Shown piece by piece: positions 1 through 6,320 of a stretch of 9,791 bases of DNA. Position 1 is the first letter of the stretch, and every line of letters starts with the position of its first letter. Source of the stretch: Sphingomonadaceae bacterium (GTDB lineage Bacteria; Pseudomonadota; Alphaproteobacteria; Sphingomonadales; Sphingomonadaceae); assembly GCA_947446935.1 (NCBI GenBank), contig CANFIV010000026.1, positions 1 through 9,791 of the forward strand, read 5' to 3'. Both the position numbers and the translations under genes were made by a program. Below the pieces are notes generated by a model that saw only the letters and a program-made list of their open reading frames with translations, was not told the origin of the DNA and searched no databases.

Positions 1-127
1 CTCCTCTATCTCTCGATGCATGATCAATGTCTCATCAGGGCGGCGGCGAACACGCCCCAAGCGGTTATCATGTCGATGCACACTAGGAATGTTTTGCGAT
101 TTATGGCTATATTTCAGATGCTAACAT

Positions 128-1474
128 CTAGACATTGCGGGCCTTTCGCCCCAATGCTGGGGCCAATTCGAACGTTGCGGGCAGGTCCGGGGCAACGTCG
201 CCGGTAATCAGACGCGCCCCGCGCTGATAGGTGAGGTAGCTCCAAAGCCAGGTCAGGCCGACCGAAACGCGGTTGCGGTGTCCGGTAAGAAACCAGATAT
301 GCGCGACGCACCACAGCACCCAGGCGGCCAGGCCCGAGACGCGCACCCGTCCGAAATCGCCCACCGCACGGCTGCGGCCGATAGTCGCCATATTGCCCCA
401 ATCGCGGTAGCGGAACGGCGGCGCTTCGCGGCCCGCGAGCGTGGCGCAGATGACCCGGGCAACATGCTGGCCCTGCTGCTTGGCTACAGGTGCAACGCCC
501 GGCAGAGCGCGCCCGGTGGCATCCGTGCAGGCCGCAGTATCGCCGATCACAAAGATGCGGCCGCCATCGTCCGGGTGGAGGTCGGCCCCGACCTTGACCC
601 GCCCGGCGCGGTCGGCCTTGCAGCCCAACCATTCCGCCGCGCGCGAAGCCATGACGCCCGCCGCCCAGATGGTGGTCGCGGCCGGGATAAACTCACCATC
701 CACTGTCACGCCGCTCGCCGATATGTCTTGGACATCGGCACCCAGCCGCACGTCGACGCCTAGCTCCTCGACCCCGATATGCGCCTTGGCCGACAGCAGG
801 GTGGGGAACGATGGCAGGAGCCGGTCGCCGCGCTGAAGCAGGATGATACGCGAGCAATGCGGGGTGATGTGGCGGAAATCGCGGCTGACCGACTGGCGCG
901 CGAGTTCTGCGATGGCACCCGCCATTTCGACACCCGTCGGCCCGCCGCCGATCACCACGAAGGTCAGCAGCGCCTTGCGCCGATCGGGGTCAGCTTCGGT
1001 CTCGGCCCGTTCGAGCGCGAGAAGAACACGGCGGCGGATCGCGGTGGCATCGTCGATGGTCTTGATGCCGGGCGCGAAGGGTGCCCATTCCTCGCGGCCG
1101 AAATAGCTGTGCGTGGCACCGGTGGCGATGATCAGCCAATCGTAGGCGATGGGCTCGCCCTCGCCGAGAATGACCCGCTGGCGAATCCGGTCTATGCCGT
1201 AGACCCGGTCAAGCAGCACCCGCACGTTGGGCTGGCGCGCCAGGATCGCGCGGATCGAACCGGCGATGTCGGCCGGCGAAAGACCGGCGGTGGCGACCTG
1301 ATAGAGTAGCGGCTGGAACAAGTGGTGGTTGCGCTTGTCGATCAGCGTGATGTCGACCGCAGCACCGGCCAGCGCTTTGGCCGCCGCGAGTCCGCCAAAG
1401 CCGCCACCCACGATGACCACATGGGGCCGTTGGCCTTGGGCCGGAGCTTTCCCCTGCCTCGCCTTGTCCGCCAT
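128..1474 (-). CDS. ndh: Type II NADH dehydrogenase-like NAD(P)/FAD-dependent oxidoreductase
   Basis: Predicted single-subunit, non-proton-pumping NADH:quinone oxidoreductase acting at the inner face of the cytoplasmic membrane. Seen in the 448-residue protein: an N-terminal FAD-binding Rossmann motif VVIVGGGFGG (residues 19-28), LIIATGATHSYFG (114-126), a second dinucleotide (NADH) motif VVIGGGPTGVEMAG (173-186), the late FAD motif IFVIGDTA (307-314), and a quinone-site-like segment PVAKQQGQ (329-336). The C-terminus has a tryptophan-rich hydrophobic stretch around 381-412 (AHIWFLTGHRNR at 391-402, W409-L410-W411), typical of the membrane anchor of bacterial NDH-2. An in-frame ATG lies 60 bases upstream, but I chose 1474 because AGGAG (1482-1486 on the plus strand) sits 7 bases before it and the longer N-terminus resembles no family member. 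The LysR gene upstream lies in the same orientation with a 66-bp gap. Family assignment is strong; the electron acceptor is inferred. Confidence 0.92.
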   Translation of the reverse strand: MADKARQGKAPAQGQRPHVVIVGGGFGGLAAAKALAGAAVDITLIDKRNHHLFQPLLYQVATAGLSPADIAGSIRAILARQPNVRVLLDRVYGIDRIRQRVILGEGEPIAYDWLIIATGATHSYFGREEWAPFAPGIKTIDDATAIRRRVLLALERAETEADPDRRKALLTFVVIGGGPTGVEMAGAIAELARQSVSRDFRHITPHCSRIILLQRGDRLLPSFPTLLSAKAHIGVEELGVDVRLGADVQDISASGVTVDGEFIPAATTIWAAGVMASRAAEWLGCKADRAGRVKVGADLHPDDGGRIFVIGDTAACTDATGRALPGVAPVAKQQGQHVARVICATLAGREAPPFRYRDWGNMATIGRSRAVGDFGRVRVSGLAAWVLWCVAHIWFLTGHRNRVSVGLTWLWSYLTYQRGARLITGDVAPDLPATFELAPALGRKARNV

Positions 1475-1505
1475 TGCCTTGCTCCTGTGAACAGAGCCCG
1501 CGCGC

Positions 1506-1518
1506 CCTGCAATGCAGG
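1506..1518. promoter_or_regulatory. Short dyad in the LysR-ndh spacer
   Basis: The spacer between the LysR stop and the ndh ribosome site contains the dyad CCTGCA-A-TGCAGG, with 6-bp perfect arms and a 1-base centre. With a single central base it is a poor RNA hairpin and a better candidate protein-binding site. Nothing identifies the protein, and a 6-bp dyad can arise by chance. Confidence 0.25.
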
Positions 1519-1540
1519 TTCGCCGTGGCGGCACGAAACG

Positions 1541-2437
1541 TTACACGGCCCGCAGCAAGGTATCGGCAGCAAAGGCCGCGATCAGATGATCGGCGAGCAC
1601 GCGGACGCGCGCTGCGACATATCGGCCCGCAGGCATGACCAGATGGATCGGCATATCCTGCGGCGGATGCCCGGGGAGGAGCTCGACGAGGTTTCCGTGC
1701 GCCAGATCTTCCTCGAACAGCCAGCGAGCGTTGACCGCGATGCCGATCCCGGCAAGCGCCGCCGCGCGCAGCGCATCGGGGCTGTCCGCTCTGAAGTTGC
1801 TGCTGATATCGATCGGAGGGTGCGCACCCAGCGTCCATTTGCTGCCGCTAGCAAGCAGCGAATAGGAGATGCAATTGTGCGCCGCGAGGTCATCCGGCAC
1901 GTGCGGCACGCCGCGCCTGGCGAGGTAGGCGGGCGCTGCGACCATGACCCGACGCGCGGTGCCGATGCGGCGCGCAATCACGCGGCTGTCGCCAATCGCC
2001 CCCACGCGGATCGCGAAATCGAGATTGTCCGAGACGAGATTGAGCGCGTGATCGGACAGGCGCAAATCGATCTCGATTCGGGGCTGTGCCTCCTGGAACC
2101 GGGCAAGCATGGCGATCAGCCGCGCCCCTGCGAGCGTCAGCGGCGCGGTCAGCCGCACCTGCCCGCTGAGCGCGCCGTGCAGGCCCACCGAGGCTTCCGC
2201 CTCGTCGATCGCCGCAAGCGCGCGGAGCGCGGCCTCATAGAAGGCGAGCCCCTCACTGGTCAGCGCGATCGACCGGGTGGTGCGCTTGAGCAGCGCGGCG
2301 CCGAGATAGCGTTCGAGCGCGCCGACCTGGCGGGAAACGGTGGATTGGGGCATGTCCAGCCGGGCCGCCGCACGCGAGAAGCTCAGGGCATCGGCAACGT
2401 TTACGAATGTACGCATCCAGCCAGTAATATCCGTCAC
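1541..2437 (-). CDS. LysR-family transcriptional regulator (CrgA/DmlR-like subgroup)
   Basis: Predicted DNA-binding regulator of 298 residues, the usual LysR length. The N-terminal winged helix-turn-helix spans about residues 6-65, with SFSRAAARLDMPQSTVSRQV (19-38) as the recognition region followed by RTTRSIALTSEG (52-63). The effector-binding domain shows the usual SGQVRLTAPLTLAG, FAIRVG and NCISY segments of the group that regulates aromatic or organic-acid metabolism and quinone or oxidant responses. I chose the GTG at 2437 because GGAG lies 6 bases upstream and the product then begins VTDITGWMRTF, a normal LysR N-terminus; the reading frame stays open to 2638, but that extension is non-homologous. 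The ndh-like gene follows 66 bp downstream on the same strand, so the two may be co-transcribed. The effector cannot be told from sequence. Confidence 0.9.
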   Translation of the reverse strand: MTDITGWMRTFVNVADALSFSRAAARLDMPQSTVSRQVGALERYLGAALLKRTTRSIALTSEGLAFYEAALRALAAIDEAEASVGLHGALSGQVRLTAPLTLAGARLIAMLARFQEAQPRIEIDLRLSDHALNLVSDNLDFAIRVGAIGDSRVIARRIGTARRVMVAAPAYLARRGVPHVPDDLAAHNCISYSLLASGSKWTLGAHPPIDISSNFRADSPDALRAAALAGIGIAVNARWLFEEDLAHGNLVELLPGHPPQDMPIHLVMPAGRYVAARVRVLADHLIAAFAADTLLRAV

Positions 2438-2637
2438 GGCTGTCTCCGCGCGGCACCGGGCAGCGGGATTGTTGCCCGCAGCGCATAAATCATATGTGGC
2501 AAAGCGCGCTTGCGGCAGGCGCGGCTGACGCCCATGGTTGTCAAGGTCACTCGCTTCTCCGTAAAGCCGGTAATCCGCATGGGCGGCTGGTTTCCGGGGG
2601 CGCCCCGGGCGGGCAAAAGCACAGGACGCGCGCTGCA
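2438..2637. promoter_or_regulatory. Divergent intergenic region between two LysR-family genes
   Basis: This 200-bp region should hold promoters for both divergent regulators. The clearest structure is an AT-richer patch with TTGCC (2472-2476) and its inverted copy GGCAA (2498-2502) flanking a CATATG palindrome (2491-2496). LysR-type operators are often interrupted dyads in such spacers, so autoregulation here is plausible, but the arms are only 5 bp and no classical T-N11-A box stands out. The ribosome site for the plus-strand gene is probably AGGA at 2623-2626. Confidence 0.35.
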
Positions 2638-3522
2638 ATGGAAATGCATCAGGTCCGCTACTTTCTGGCCGCCGCCCGATTGCTGAATTTCACGCGCGCC
2701 GCGATCGAATGTCATGTTTCGCAGCCTTCGTTGACCAAGGCGATCCAGAAGCTGGAGGATGAATTCGGCGCACCGCTGTTTCGCCGCGAGCGAGCGCGCA
2801 CCCACCTCACCGAGCTGGGCAAGGCGATGCTCCCGCATCTCGAGCGAAGCTTTGAGGCTGCGCAAACCGCCAAGCAGATGGCGCGCGGCATGGGCCGGGC
2901 CGAGATCGCACCGCTGGCTCTGGGCATAGCACGGACGGTAGAGCACGCCGCGCTGGAGCGCGTGCTGTCCGAACTGGGCAGCAGCCTCGGCGGTCTGGAA
3001 CTCGCGCTCTCCAGTGGTTCCTCTGTCGAATTGATCGAGCTGGCAATGGCAGGCTCGCTGGATCTGATCATTGTCGAATTACCTGAAGACGCACCGGAAC
3101 GGCTCGATTGCTGGCCCTTGTTCGTGGAAACGTGGTGCGTGGTTACACGCGATGATCACCGCTTCGCCGCCTCGCCCCCCGCAGCGCCGGCCGCGCTGGA
3201 GGATGAGACCTGGATCGATCTGGCAGGCGATGGCTGCGCGAAGCTGGCGCGGATTGCCGGGCAGGCAGGGGCCGCTATCGATGTGCGACATCAGGCGCAG
3301 AGCGCGGCGCAGCTTCGTCAGATGGTGCTCGCCGGGCTCGGCCGCGGGTGGACACCAGGCAGTCTGGCGCACGCACCGCTGCGCCCGGTTCTGCTGGGAT
3401 TTGGTGACAATGACAGCGCGGTGGTACTGGCCTCGGTCGCGGGACGCCGCCGCTCGGTGGCCGTCGAGGCGTTCCTGAGGGCGGCGCGCACCCAGGACTG
3501 GGCGCTAACAGCACAGACCTGA
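2638..3522 (+). CDS. LysR-family transcriptional regulator next to a peroxiredoxin gene
   Basis: Predicted DNA-binding regulator of 294 residues. The product begins MEMHQVRYFLAAARLLNFTR, the standard opening of the OxyR/CysB-like branch. The helix-turn-helix covers NFTRAAIECHVSQPSLTKAI (17-36), followed by LEDEFGAPLFRRERARTHLT (39-58). The C-terminal part is a normal periplasmic-binding-protein-like effector domain. I chose ATG 2638 (an alternative ATG is at 2644) because the open frame upstream to 2494 has no family similarity; AGGA at 2623-2626 is a modest ribosome site 11 bases away. The peroxiredoxin-like gene starts 26 bp after its stop, so the pair is probably one unit and the regulator may respond to oxidants or thiol stress. 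It lacks an obvious OxyR-type cysteine pair, so it should not be called OxyR. An exact sigma-F-like promoter pattern lies antisense inside it at 3121-3146. Confidence 0.9.
   Translation: MEMHQVRYFLAAARLLNFTRAAIECHVSQPSLTKAIQKLEDEFGAPLFRRERARTHLTELGKAMLPHLERSFEAAQTAKQMARGMGRAEIAPLALGIARTVEHAALERVLSELGSSLGGLELALSSGSSVELIELAMAGSLDLIIVELPEDAPERLDCWPLFVETWCVVTRDDHRFAASPPAAPAALEDETWIDLAGDGCAKLARIAGQAGAAIDVRHQAQSAAQLRQMVLAGLGRGWTPGSLAHAPLRPVLLGFGDNDSAVVLASVAGRRRSVAVEAFLRAARTQDWALTAQT
3121..3146 (-). promoter_or_regulatory. Intragenic antisense match to the sigma-F-like promoter pattern
   Basis: Read on the minus strand, GTAACC (3146-3141) is followed after exactly 16 bases by CGAA (3124-3121), the same pattern and spacing as the two elements in the divergent bufferin region. 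It lies inside the LysR coding sequence, pointing against it towards the 2438-2637 region. No gene begins shortly downstream on that strand. It could start an antisense RNA or be a chance match within codons for VETWCVVT. Confidence 0.3.
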
Positions 3523-3548
3523 CCAGCAACACCTCATAGCGCCGGCGC

Positions 3549-4277
3549 ATGGACTCAATGCATCCCACACCATTTCCAAGGCGCGCCAAATCCCCCTATG
3601 AGATGCTGATGGCCCCTCCAGCGACACCTCCAAGACCGATAGGCCCCGAGCTGGCTGCGATCCGCCGTCGCAACCCAGATCTGGGGCCGTTCTTTGATGA
3701 GATCGTGATCGGCCTGCGCGAGGCGGGTGTCGGCGCGGCCGCGCCGGTGGTCGGCGATGTGTTTCCCGATTTCTCGCTTCCGACCGTGGACGGCGGCTAT
3801 CGCCGGTTGGGTGACTTGCTGGAGACCGGACCGGTGGTGATCAACTTCAGCCGGGGACGCTGGTGCCCTTATTGCGCGCACGAGGTGGCCGCCTGGGCAG
3901 AGACCTTGCCAGCGCTGGCCGAAGTGGGCGCGCGATTTATCGAGATCACCGGTGAAATCGGCGGCGGCGCGCGAGCATTGGGCTCAGTCCTGGCCGCAGC
4001 CGACCACGCCGAATGGGCCGAAGTGCTCTGCGATGTCGATCACGGGGTCGCGCTCTCGCTGGGTCTGGCATTCTTTGCCGGCGAGCCCTTGCTCGATTTC
4101 TATCGTGAGCGCGGCTTTGATTTCAACGCACTCTATGGCTCCCAAGCGGGATTCCTGCCGGTGCCCGGCACGTTCGGGCTGGACCGAAACGGCGTGGTGC
4201 GCTTCGCGTTCGTCGATGTCGATTTCCGCAACCGCGCGGAGCCGGCAGACGTTATCGCGTCGCTGGCCGCCGCCTGA
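3549..4277 (+). CDS. Peroxiredoxin-like (AhpC/TSA family) protein with WCPYC motif
   Basis: Predicted cytoplasmic thiol peroxidase or redoxin of 242 residues; no signal peptide is visible. The thioredoxin-fold part starts near residue 66 (APVVGDVFPDFSLPTVDGG), with the redox centre NFSRGRWCPYCAHEV (99-113). C106 takes the peroxidatic position and C109 makes a CxxC, as in the peroxiredoxin-like family whose members carry RGxWCPYC. The C-terminal LPVPGTFGLDRNGVVRFAFV (203-222) and RAEP (229-232) are the usual final strands of that family. The first 60 residues form a helical extension. No ribosome site precedes ATG 3549 clearly; ATG 3558, 3603 or 3609 are possible starts. It follows the LysR gene by 26 bp and converges with nrsF, leaving 19 bp between stop codons. 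Peroxide reduction is inferred from the family. Confidence 0.87.
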   Translation: MDSMHPTPFPRRAKSPYEMLMAPPATPPRPIGPELAAIRRRNPDLGPFFDEIVIGLREAGVGAAAPVVGDVFPDFSLPTVDGGYRRLGDLLETGPVVINFSRGRWCPYCAHEVAAWAETLPALAEVGARFIEITGEIGGGARALGSVLAAADHAEWAEVLCDVDHGVALSLGLAFFAGEPLLDFYRERGFDFNALYGSQAGFLPVPGTFGLDRNGVVRFAFVDVDFRNRAEPADVIASLAAA

Positions 4278-4296
4278 CTCCCGAGTGCCTGAGTCC

Positions 4297-4965
4297 TTAC
4301 CAGCGCACCAGTTGCGGAACGGCGAGGCGAAAAAGCGCAGCCACGATCAGCACCGCTGCGGGATAGACCGTGGTGACGAAGCCAAGCGTACTCGCCGGGC
4401 AGAACAGGCTGTAGGCAAAAGTGCCGAGCGCGCCTGCGGACCAACCGGTGAGCCAGCCCGCGCGAGGCAGATCGGTTGGCGCGGCGCGGCGCATCCACAC
4501 AATCAGCGCAGATCCCACCAGCAGCCCTGATGCAGCCGCGATGGCGAAGCAGCGCACGGCGCCAAAGCCATCGACTTCCGCAAACGAAGGGGTATGGCCC
4601 GCCATGATGCCCTGAAGCAGCAAGCCCATTAGGCCGAGCGGAAACAGCCCGAGCAGGAGCGTGCCCCCAAGGCTCGCGCCCAGATCGGCGCGACCGGGCA
4701 CGGCCGCTCGCACAGCCGCAAGCAGCATCAGCGTCCCGGCCGCAAGCAGCACCGACGCACGCGCGATGACGATTGGGGCGGGATGGCCGGCGAGAATATC
4801 CGCGCGAAAACCCATAACAAGCCAGACGACGAGCACCGCTAGCGCGGTCGCGGCAAACCCGGCGGCCATGCCCAGCCCCGGACGCAGCGATGCCACCGGC
4901 GCAAGGTCACCGACCAGGGCTGCGATCGTTTCGTCAATGGACCGCTCGGCAGGATCGCGGGGCAT
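4297..4965 (-). CDS. nrsF: NrsF-family (DUF1109) membrane anti-sigma factor
   Basis: Predicted six-helix inner-membrane protein of 222 residues that holds an ECF sigma factor of the SigF type inactive; in Caulobacter NrsF responds to chromate and cadmium. A short cytoplasmic N-terminus (1-33) starts with MPRDPAERSIDETIAALVGD, the typical region for sigma contact. Hydrophobic segments lie at about 34-52, 66-88, 100-122, 137-157, 170-188 and 195-216. There are exactly two cysteines, C139 (VRCF) and C189 (LFCP), 50 residues apart; from memory this equals the spacing of the two functionally important cysteines (C131 and C181) in Caulobacter NrsF. ATG 4965 is preceded by GGAGGAG with a 5-base gap, which decides the start. 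The odd point is the lack of an adjacent sigma factor gene: upstream is a terminator and then doxX. It is likely regulated together with the bufferin genes functionally, but no sigma-F-like promoter was found before it. Confidence 0.86.
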   Translation of the reverse strand: MPRDPAERSIDETIAALVGDLAPVASLRPGLGMAAGFAATALAVLVVWLVMGFRADILAGHPAPIVIARASVLLAAGTLMLLAAVRAAVPGRADLGASLGGTLLLGLFPLGLMGLLLQGIMAGHTPSFAEVDGFGAVRCFAIAAASGLLVGSALIVWMRRAAPTDLPRAGWLTGWSAGALGTFAYSLFCPASTLGFVTTVYPAAVLIVAALFRLAVPQLVRW

Positions 4966-5078
4966 GAAAACTCCTCCGGTTCGCAGCTGCGCCGCCCTTG
5001 CGGCCCGCCCTGATCCGACATGCTCGATGTGGTTGCCGTCCGATTCCAAAGCAAGCTGTCTTTCAGGCGCACCCCAAC

Positions 5079-5117
5079 AAAAAACCGGCCCGCATTCGCG
5101 GTGAATGCGGGCCGGTT
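5079..5117 (-). terminator. Strong Rho-independent terminator after doxX
   Basis: Perfect 15-bp inverted repeat, with arms 5083-5097 and 5103-5117 and a 5-base loop. Six A residues at 5079-5084 read as a T-tract on the minus strand, directly after the stem in the direction of doxX transcription. It lies 43 bp beyond the doxX stop codon. The plus-strand side has no T-tract, so it acts for leftward transcription only. It should insulate nrsF from the bufA1-doxX transcript. Confidence 0.93.
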
Positions 5118-5159
5118 GCTGCGCGGGCCGGACCCTCAGCGGAATCGGCGGCGTGCGTG

Positions 5160-5600
5160 TCAGCCCCGCTGCAGCAGACGGTCGAGCGAGAATGCTCCCC
5201 CGCCTTTGGCGATGAGCGGAAGCAGGATCGCTGCCCAGCTCAAATGGGTCGGCCAGGCATCGGGGTAGACGAAGACCTCGATCACCGTGGTCATGCCGAG
5301 CAACGCCAGCGCGGCAAAACGGGTGCCCAGCCCCAGAACGAGCAGGATCGGGAAGAGGTGTTCCGAATAGGTCGCCATGTGTGCGGCGATATGCGGCGGC
5401 ACGAACGGCAGTTTGTAATCGGTTTCGAACAGGTAATAGGTGCTGTCTGTGATCGTCAGCAGACCTTCGACTTTGGTGCGGCCTGACTGGAAGAACACCG
5501 CCGCAATACCGAGCCGCGCCACCAGAAGCAGCAGGGTTTCGGGCAGGAGACGAGCGGCCAGATCACCCAGCCTCTGATAGATGGACGCGAATGCGGTCAT
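5160..5600 (-). CDS. DoxX-family membrane protein of the bufferin locus
   Basis: Predicted four-helix inner-membrane protein of 146 residues, normal for DoxX. Hydrophobic stretches lie at about 22-38, 80-93, 95-111 and 118-132. Motifs of the DoxX type found beside DUF2282/DUF692 genes are visible: [11 protein letters not shown] (36-46), [20 protein letters not shown] (62-81), [12 protein letters not shown] (83-94), [13 protein letters not shown] (111-123) and KGGGAFSLD (132-140). ATG 5600 is preceded by GGAAGG with 8 bases between, which fixes the start; the frame is open further upstream but that part overlaps bufA1 on another frame. It is second in the bufA1 unit, 62 bp after the precursor gene, and is followed by the terminator. 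DoxX relatives act as quinone-linked thiol or sulfur redox subunits (compare DoxD and the GigD-type protein of gold-induced loci). Its exact role in bufferin maturation is not established. Confidence 0.88.
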   Translation of the reverse strand: MTAFASIYQRLGDLAARLLPETLLLLVARLGIAAVFFQSGRTKVEGLLTITDSTYYLFETDYKLPFVPPHIAAHMATYSEHLFPILLVLGLGTRFAALALLGMTTVIEVFVYPDAWPTHLSWAAILLPLIAKGGGAFSLDRLLQRG

Positions 5601-5631
5601 GCGGGGTACCTTCCCTCGACATTTGTATCTG

Positions 5632-5652
5632 ATCCGAAGCTTCGGTTCGGAT
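5632..5652 (-). repeat. Hairpin between bufA1 and doxX
   Basis: Inverted repeat ATCCGAA (5632-5638) / TTCGGAT (5646-5652) with a 7-base loop GCTTCGG; the alternative fold CCGAAGCTTCGG overlaps it. It lies in the 62-bp gap, 10 bases past the bufA1 stop codon. No T-tract follows on the minus strand, so it is not a classical terminator. It could protect the 3' end of a short, abundant precursor mRNA or reduce read-through into doxX. Confidence 0.5.
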
Positions 5653-5662
5653 AACCCCGCGA

Positions 5663-5935
5663 TCAGTGGGCCTTGGCGGTCAGCGAGCCATTGCCCTTGG
5701 GCGTGTGGATCGAGGTGCAGGTGCCGGCCTTGACCAGCGTCCACGAGTTGCCCTGATAATCGACCTTCGAGGTGCCGGCGCAACTGGTGCCAGGGCCTGC
5801 GGCGCATTCGTTCTTGCCGGCCTTGGCAACGCCGTAGCACTTTTCCATGGCAGGCTTGGCATCGGCAGCATGGGCAGCACCGGCAACAAGACCGAGGGCG
5901 ATCGAAGCAGCGAAAGCAGTTGCAGCAATCTTCAT
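5663..5935 (-). CDS. bufA1: DUF2282-family bufferin-type metallophore precursor (4 Cys)
   Basis: Predicted secreted 90-residue peptide precursor. Residues 1-24 form a clear Sec signal peptide ([20 protein letters not shown], then AHA before a predicted cut at A23/A24). The mature part carries four cysteines, C33 ([14 protein letters not shown]), C44, C52 (SCAG) and C73 (GTC), in the DUF2282 pattern EKCYGV-KAGKN-C-SCAG-GTC. Characterised DUF2282 peptides (bufferins) bind metal, mainly copper, after a DUF692 enzyme converts some cysteines to thiooxazole-type heterocycles. ATG 5935 has AAAGGAA ending 6-7 bases upstream. The gene heads the leftward unit bufA1-doxX and has a sigma-F-like promoter about 125 bp upstream. 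It is not adjacent in its own unit to bufB/bufC, so any modification would use the enzymes from the divergent unit. Confidence 0.9.
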   Translation of the reverse strand: MKIAATAFAASIALGLVAGAAHAADAKPAMEKCYGVAKAGKNECAAGPGTSCAGTSKVDYQGNSWTLVKAGTCTSIHTPKGNGSLTAKAH

Positions 5936-6058
5936 GGGATGTTCCTTTGGATCAGATGAAAACAAGATGTTCGATTCAAAAATAGATGGTGCACATGGTG
6001 CGTTTTGCTCCGCTGCGTCCCTGTGTCCGGAAATGTTCGCGCCGGCCACGTAGACCAG
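5936..6058 (-). promoter_or_regulatory. Long leader of the bufA1-doxX transcript
   Basis: The -10-like CGAA at 6059-6062 predicts transcription starting a few bases to its left, giving a leader of roughly 115 nt before ATG 5935. The leader is AT-richer than its surroundings (5945-5990) and contains a direct repeat ATGGTGC at 5986-5992 and 5995-6001. No known riboswitch or open leader peptide was recognised. The length contrasts with the roughly 35-nt leader of the opposite unit. Confidence 0.35.
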
Positions 6059-6084
6059 TTCGCGGCACCTTGGCCGGCGGTTAC
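6059..6084 (-). promoter_or_regulatory. Sigma-F-like (ECF) promoter for bufA1-doxX
   Basis: On the minus strand GTAACC (6084-6079) is followed after exactly 16 bases by CGAA (6062-6059). This equals the promoter pattern GTAACC-N16-CGAA that I recall for Caulobacter SigF, which drives the orthologous metal-stress genes. It faces bufA1 and is paired with an identical element facing the other way. Confidence 0.82.
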
Positions 6085-6252
6085 AGCGCTGCAGCATTTT
6101 CTGAATCAGCCGCGTGATTTGTGCAGCATGGCGCATGCAGATGCCGACTCGCAGCAGAAGGAATTGCGCACGCGCAGGACACGCATCATGAGCGCTTTGA
6201 TTTTGAGCGTGCGCCGTTGCCGCAAGAAATTGGATTAAACTTATTGCGGTCT
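6085..6252. other. Core of the divergent bufferin intergenic region
   Basis: These 168 bp separate the two outward-facing promoters. I see no supported gene here; open frames crossing it have no family features. It contains several small GC dyads, such as TGCG-CACG-CGCA near 6166-6177, and an AT-rich patch around 6229-6247 just before the plus-strand promoter. No recognisable operator (for example a Fur or CueR box) was found. Confidence 0.5.
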
Positions 6253-6278
6253 GTAACCCTGCCGCGAAGCATGGCGAA
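6253..6278 (+). promoter_or_regulatory. Sigma-F-like (ECF) promoter for bufA2-bufB-bufC
   Basis: GTAACC (6253-6258), 16 bases, CGAA (6275-6278): identical elements and spacing to the minus-strand promoter at 6059-6084. It lies 42 bp before the bufA2 start codon, predicting a short leader of about 35 nt, which is the expected place for the main promoter of this unit. Confidence 0.85.
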
Positions 6279-6320
6279 TACGCTCCTGCCATCACGGCGC
6301 ACCCAATTCGGAGACGATCC

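Noticed and set aside
16..207. Small plus-strand frame of 63 codons at the left edge
   Set aside because: No ribosome site, no recognisable motif, and it overlaps the 3' end of ndh; the nearby AGATG-CTAA-CATCT dyad (116-129) is too short to be a convincing terminator.
1322..2488. Long plus-strand open frame (388 codons) opposite the LysR and ndh genes
   Set aside because: It is antisense to two well-supported genes, is very rich in Arg, Gly and Ala, and has no family motif; in GC-rich DNA long shadow frames are expected.
4966..5159. A hidden ECF sigma factor gene between nrsF and doxX
   Set aside because: Only 194 bp are available, much of it the terminator and leader; an ECF sigma gene needs about 500 bp or more and no such motif is seen in any frame.
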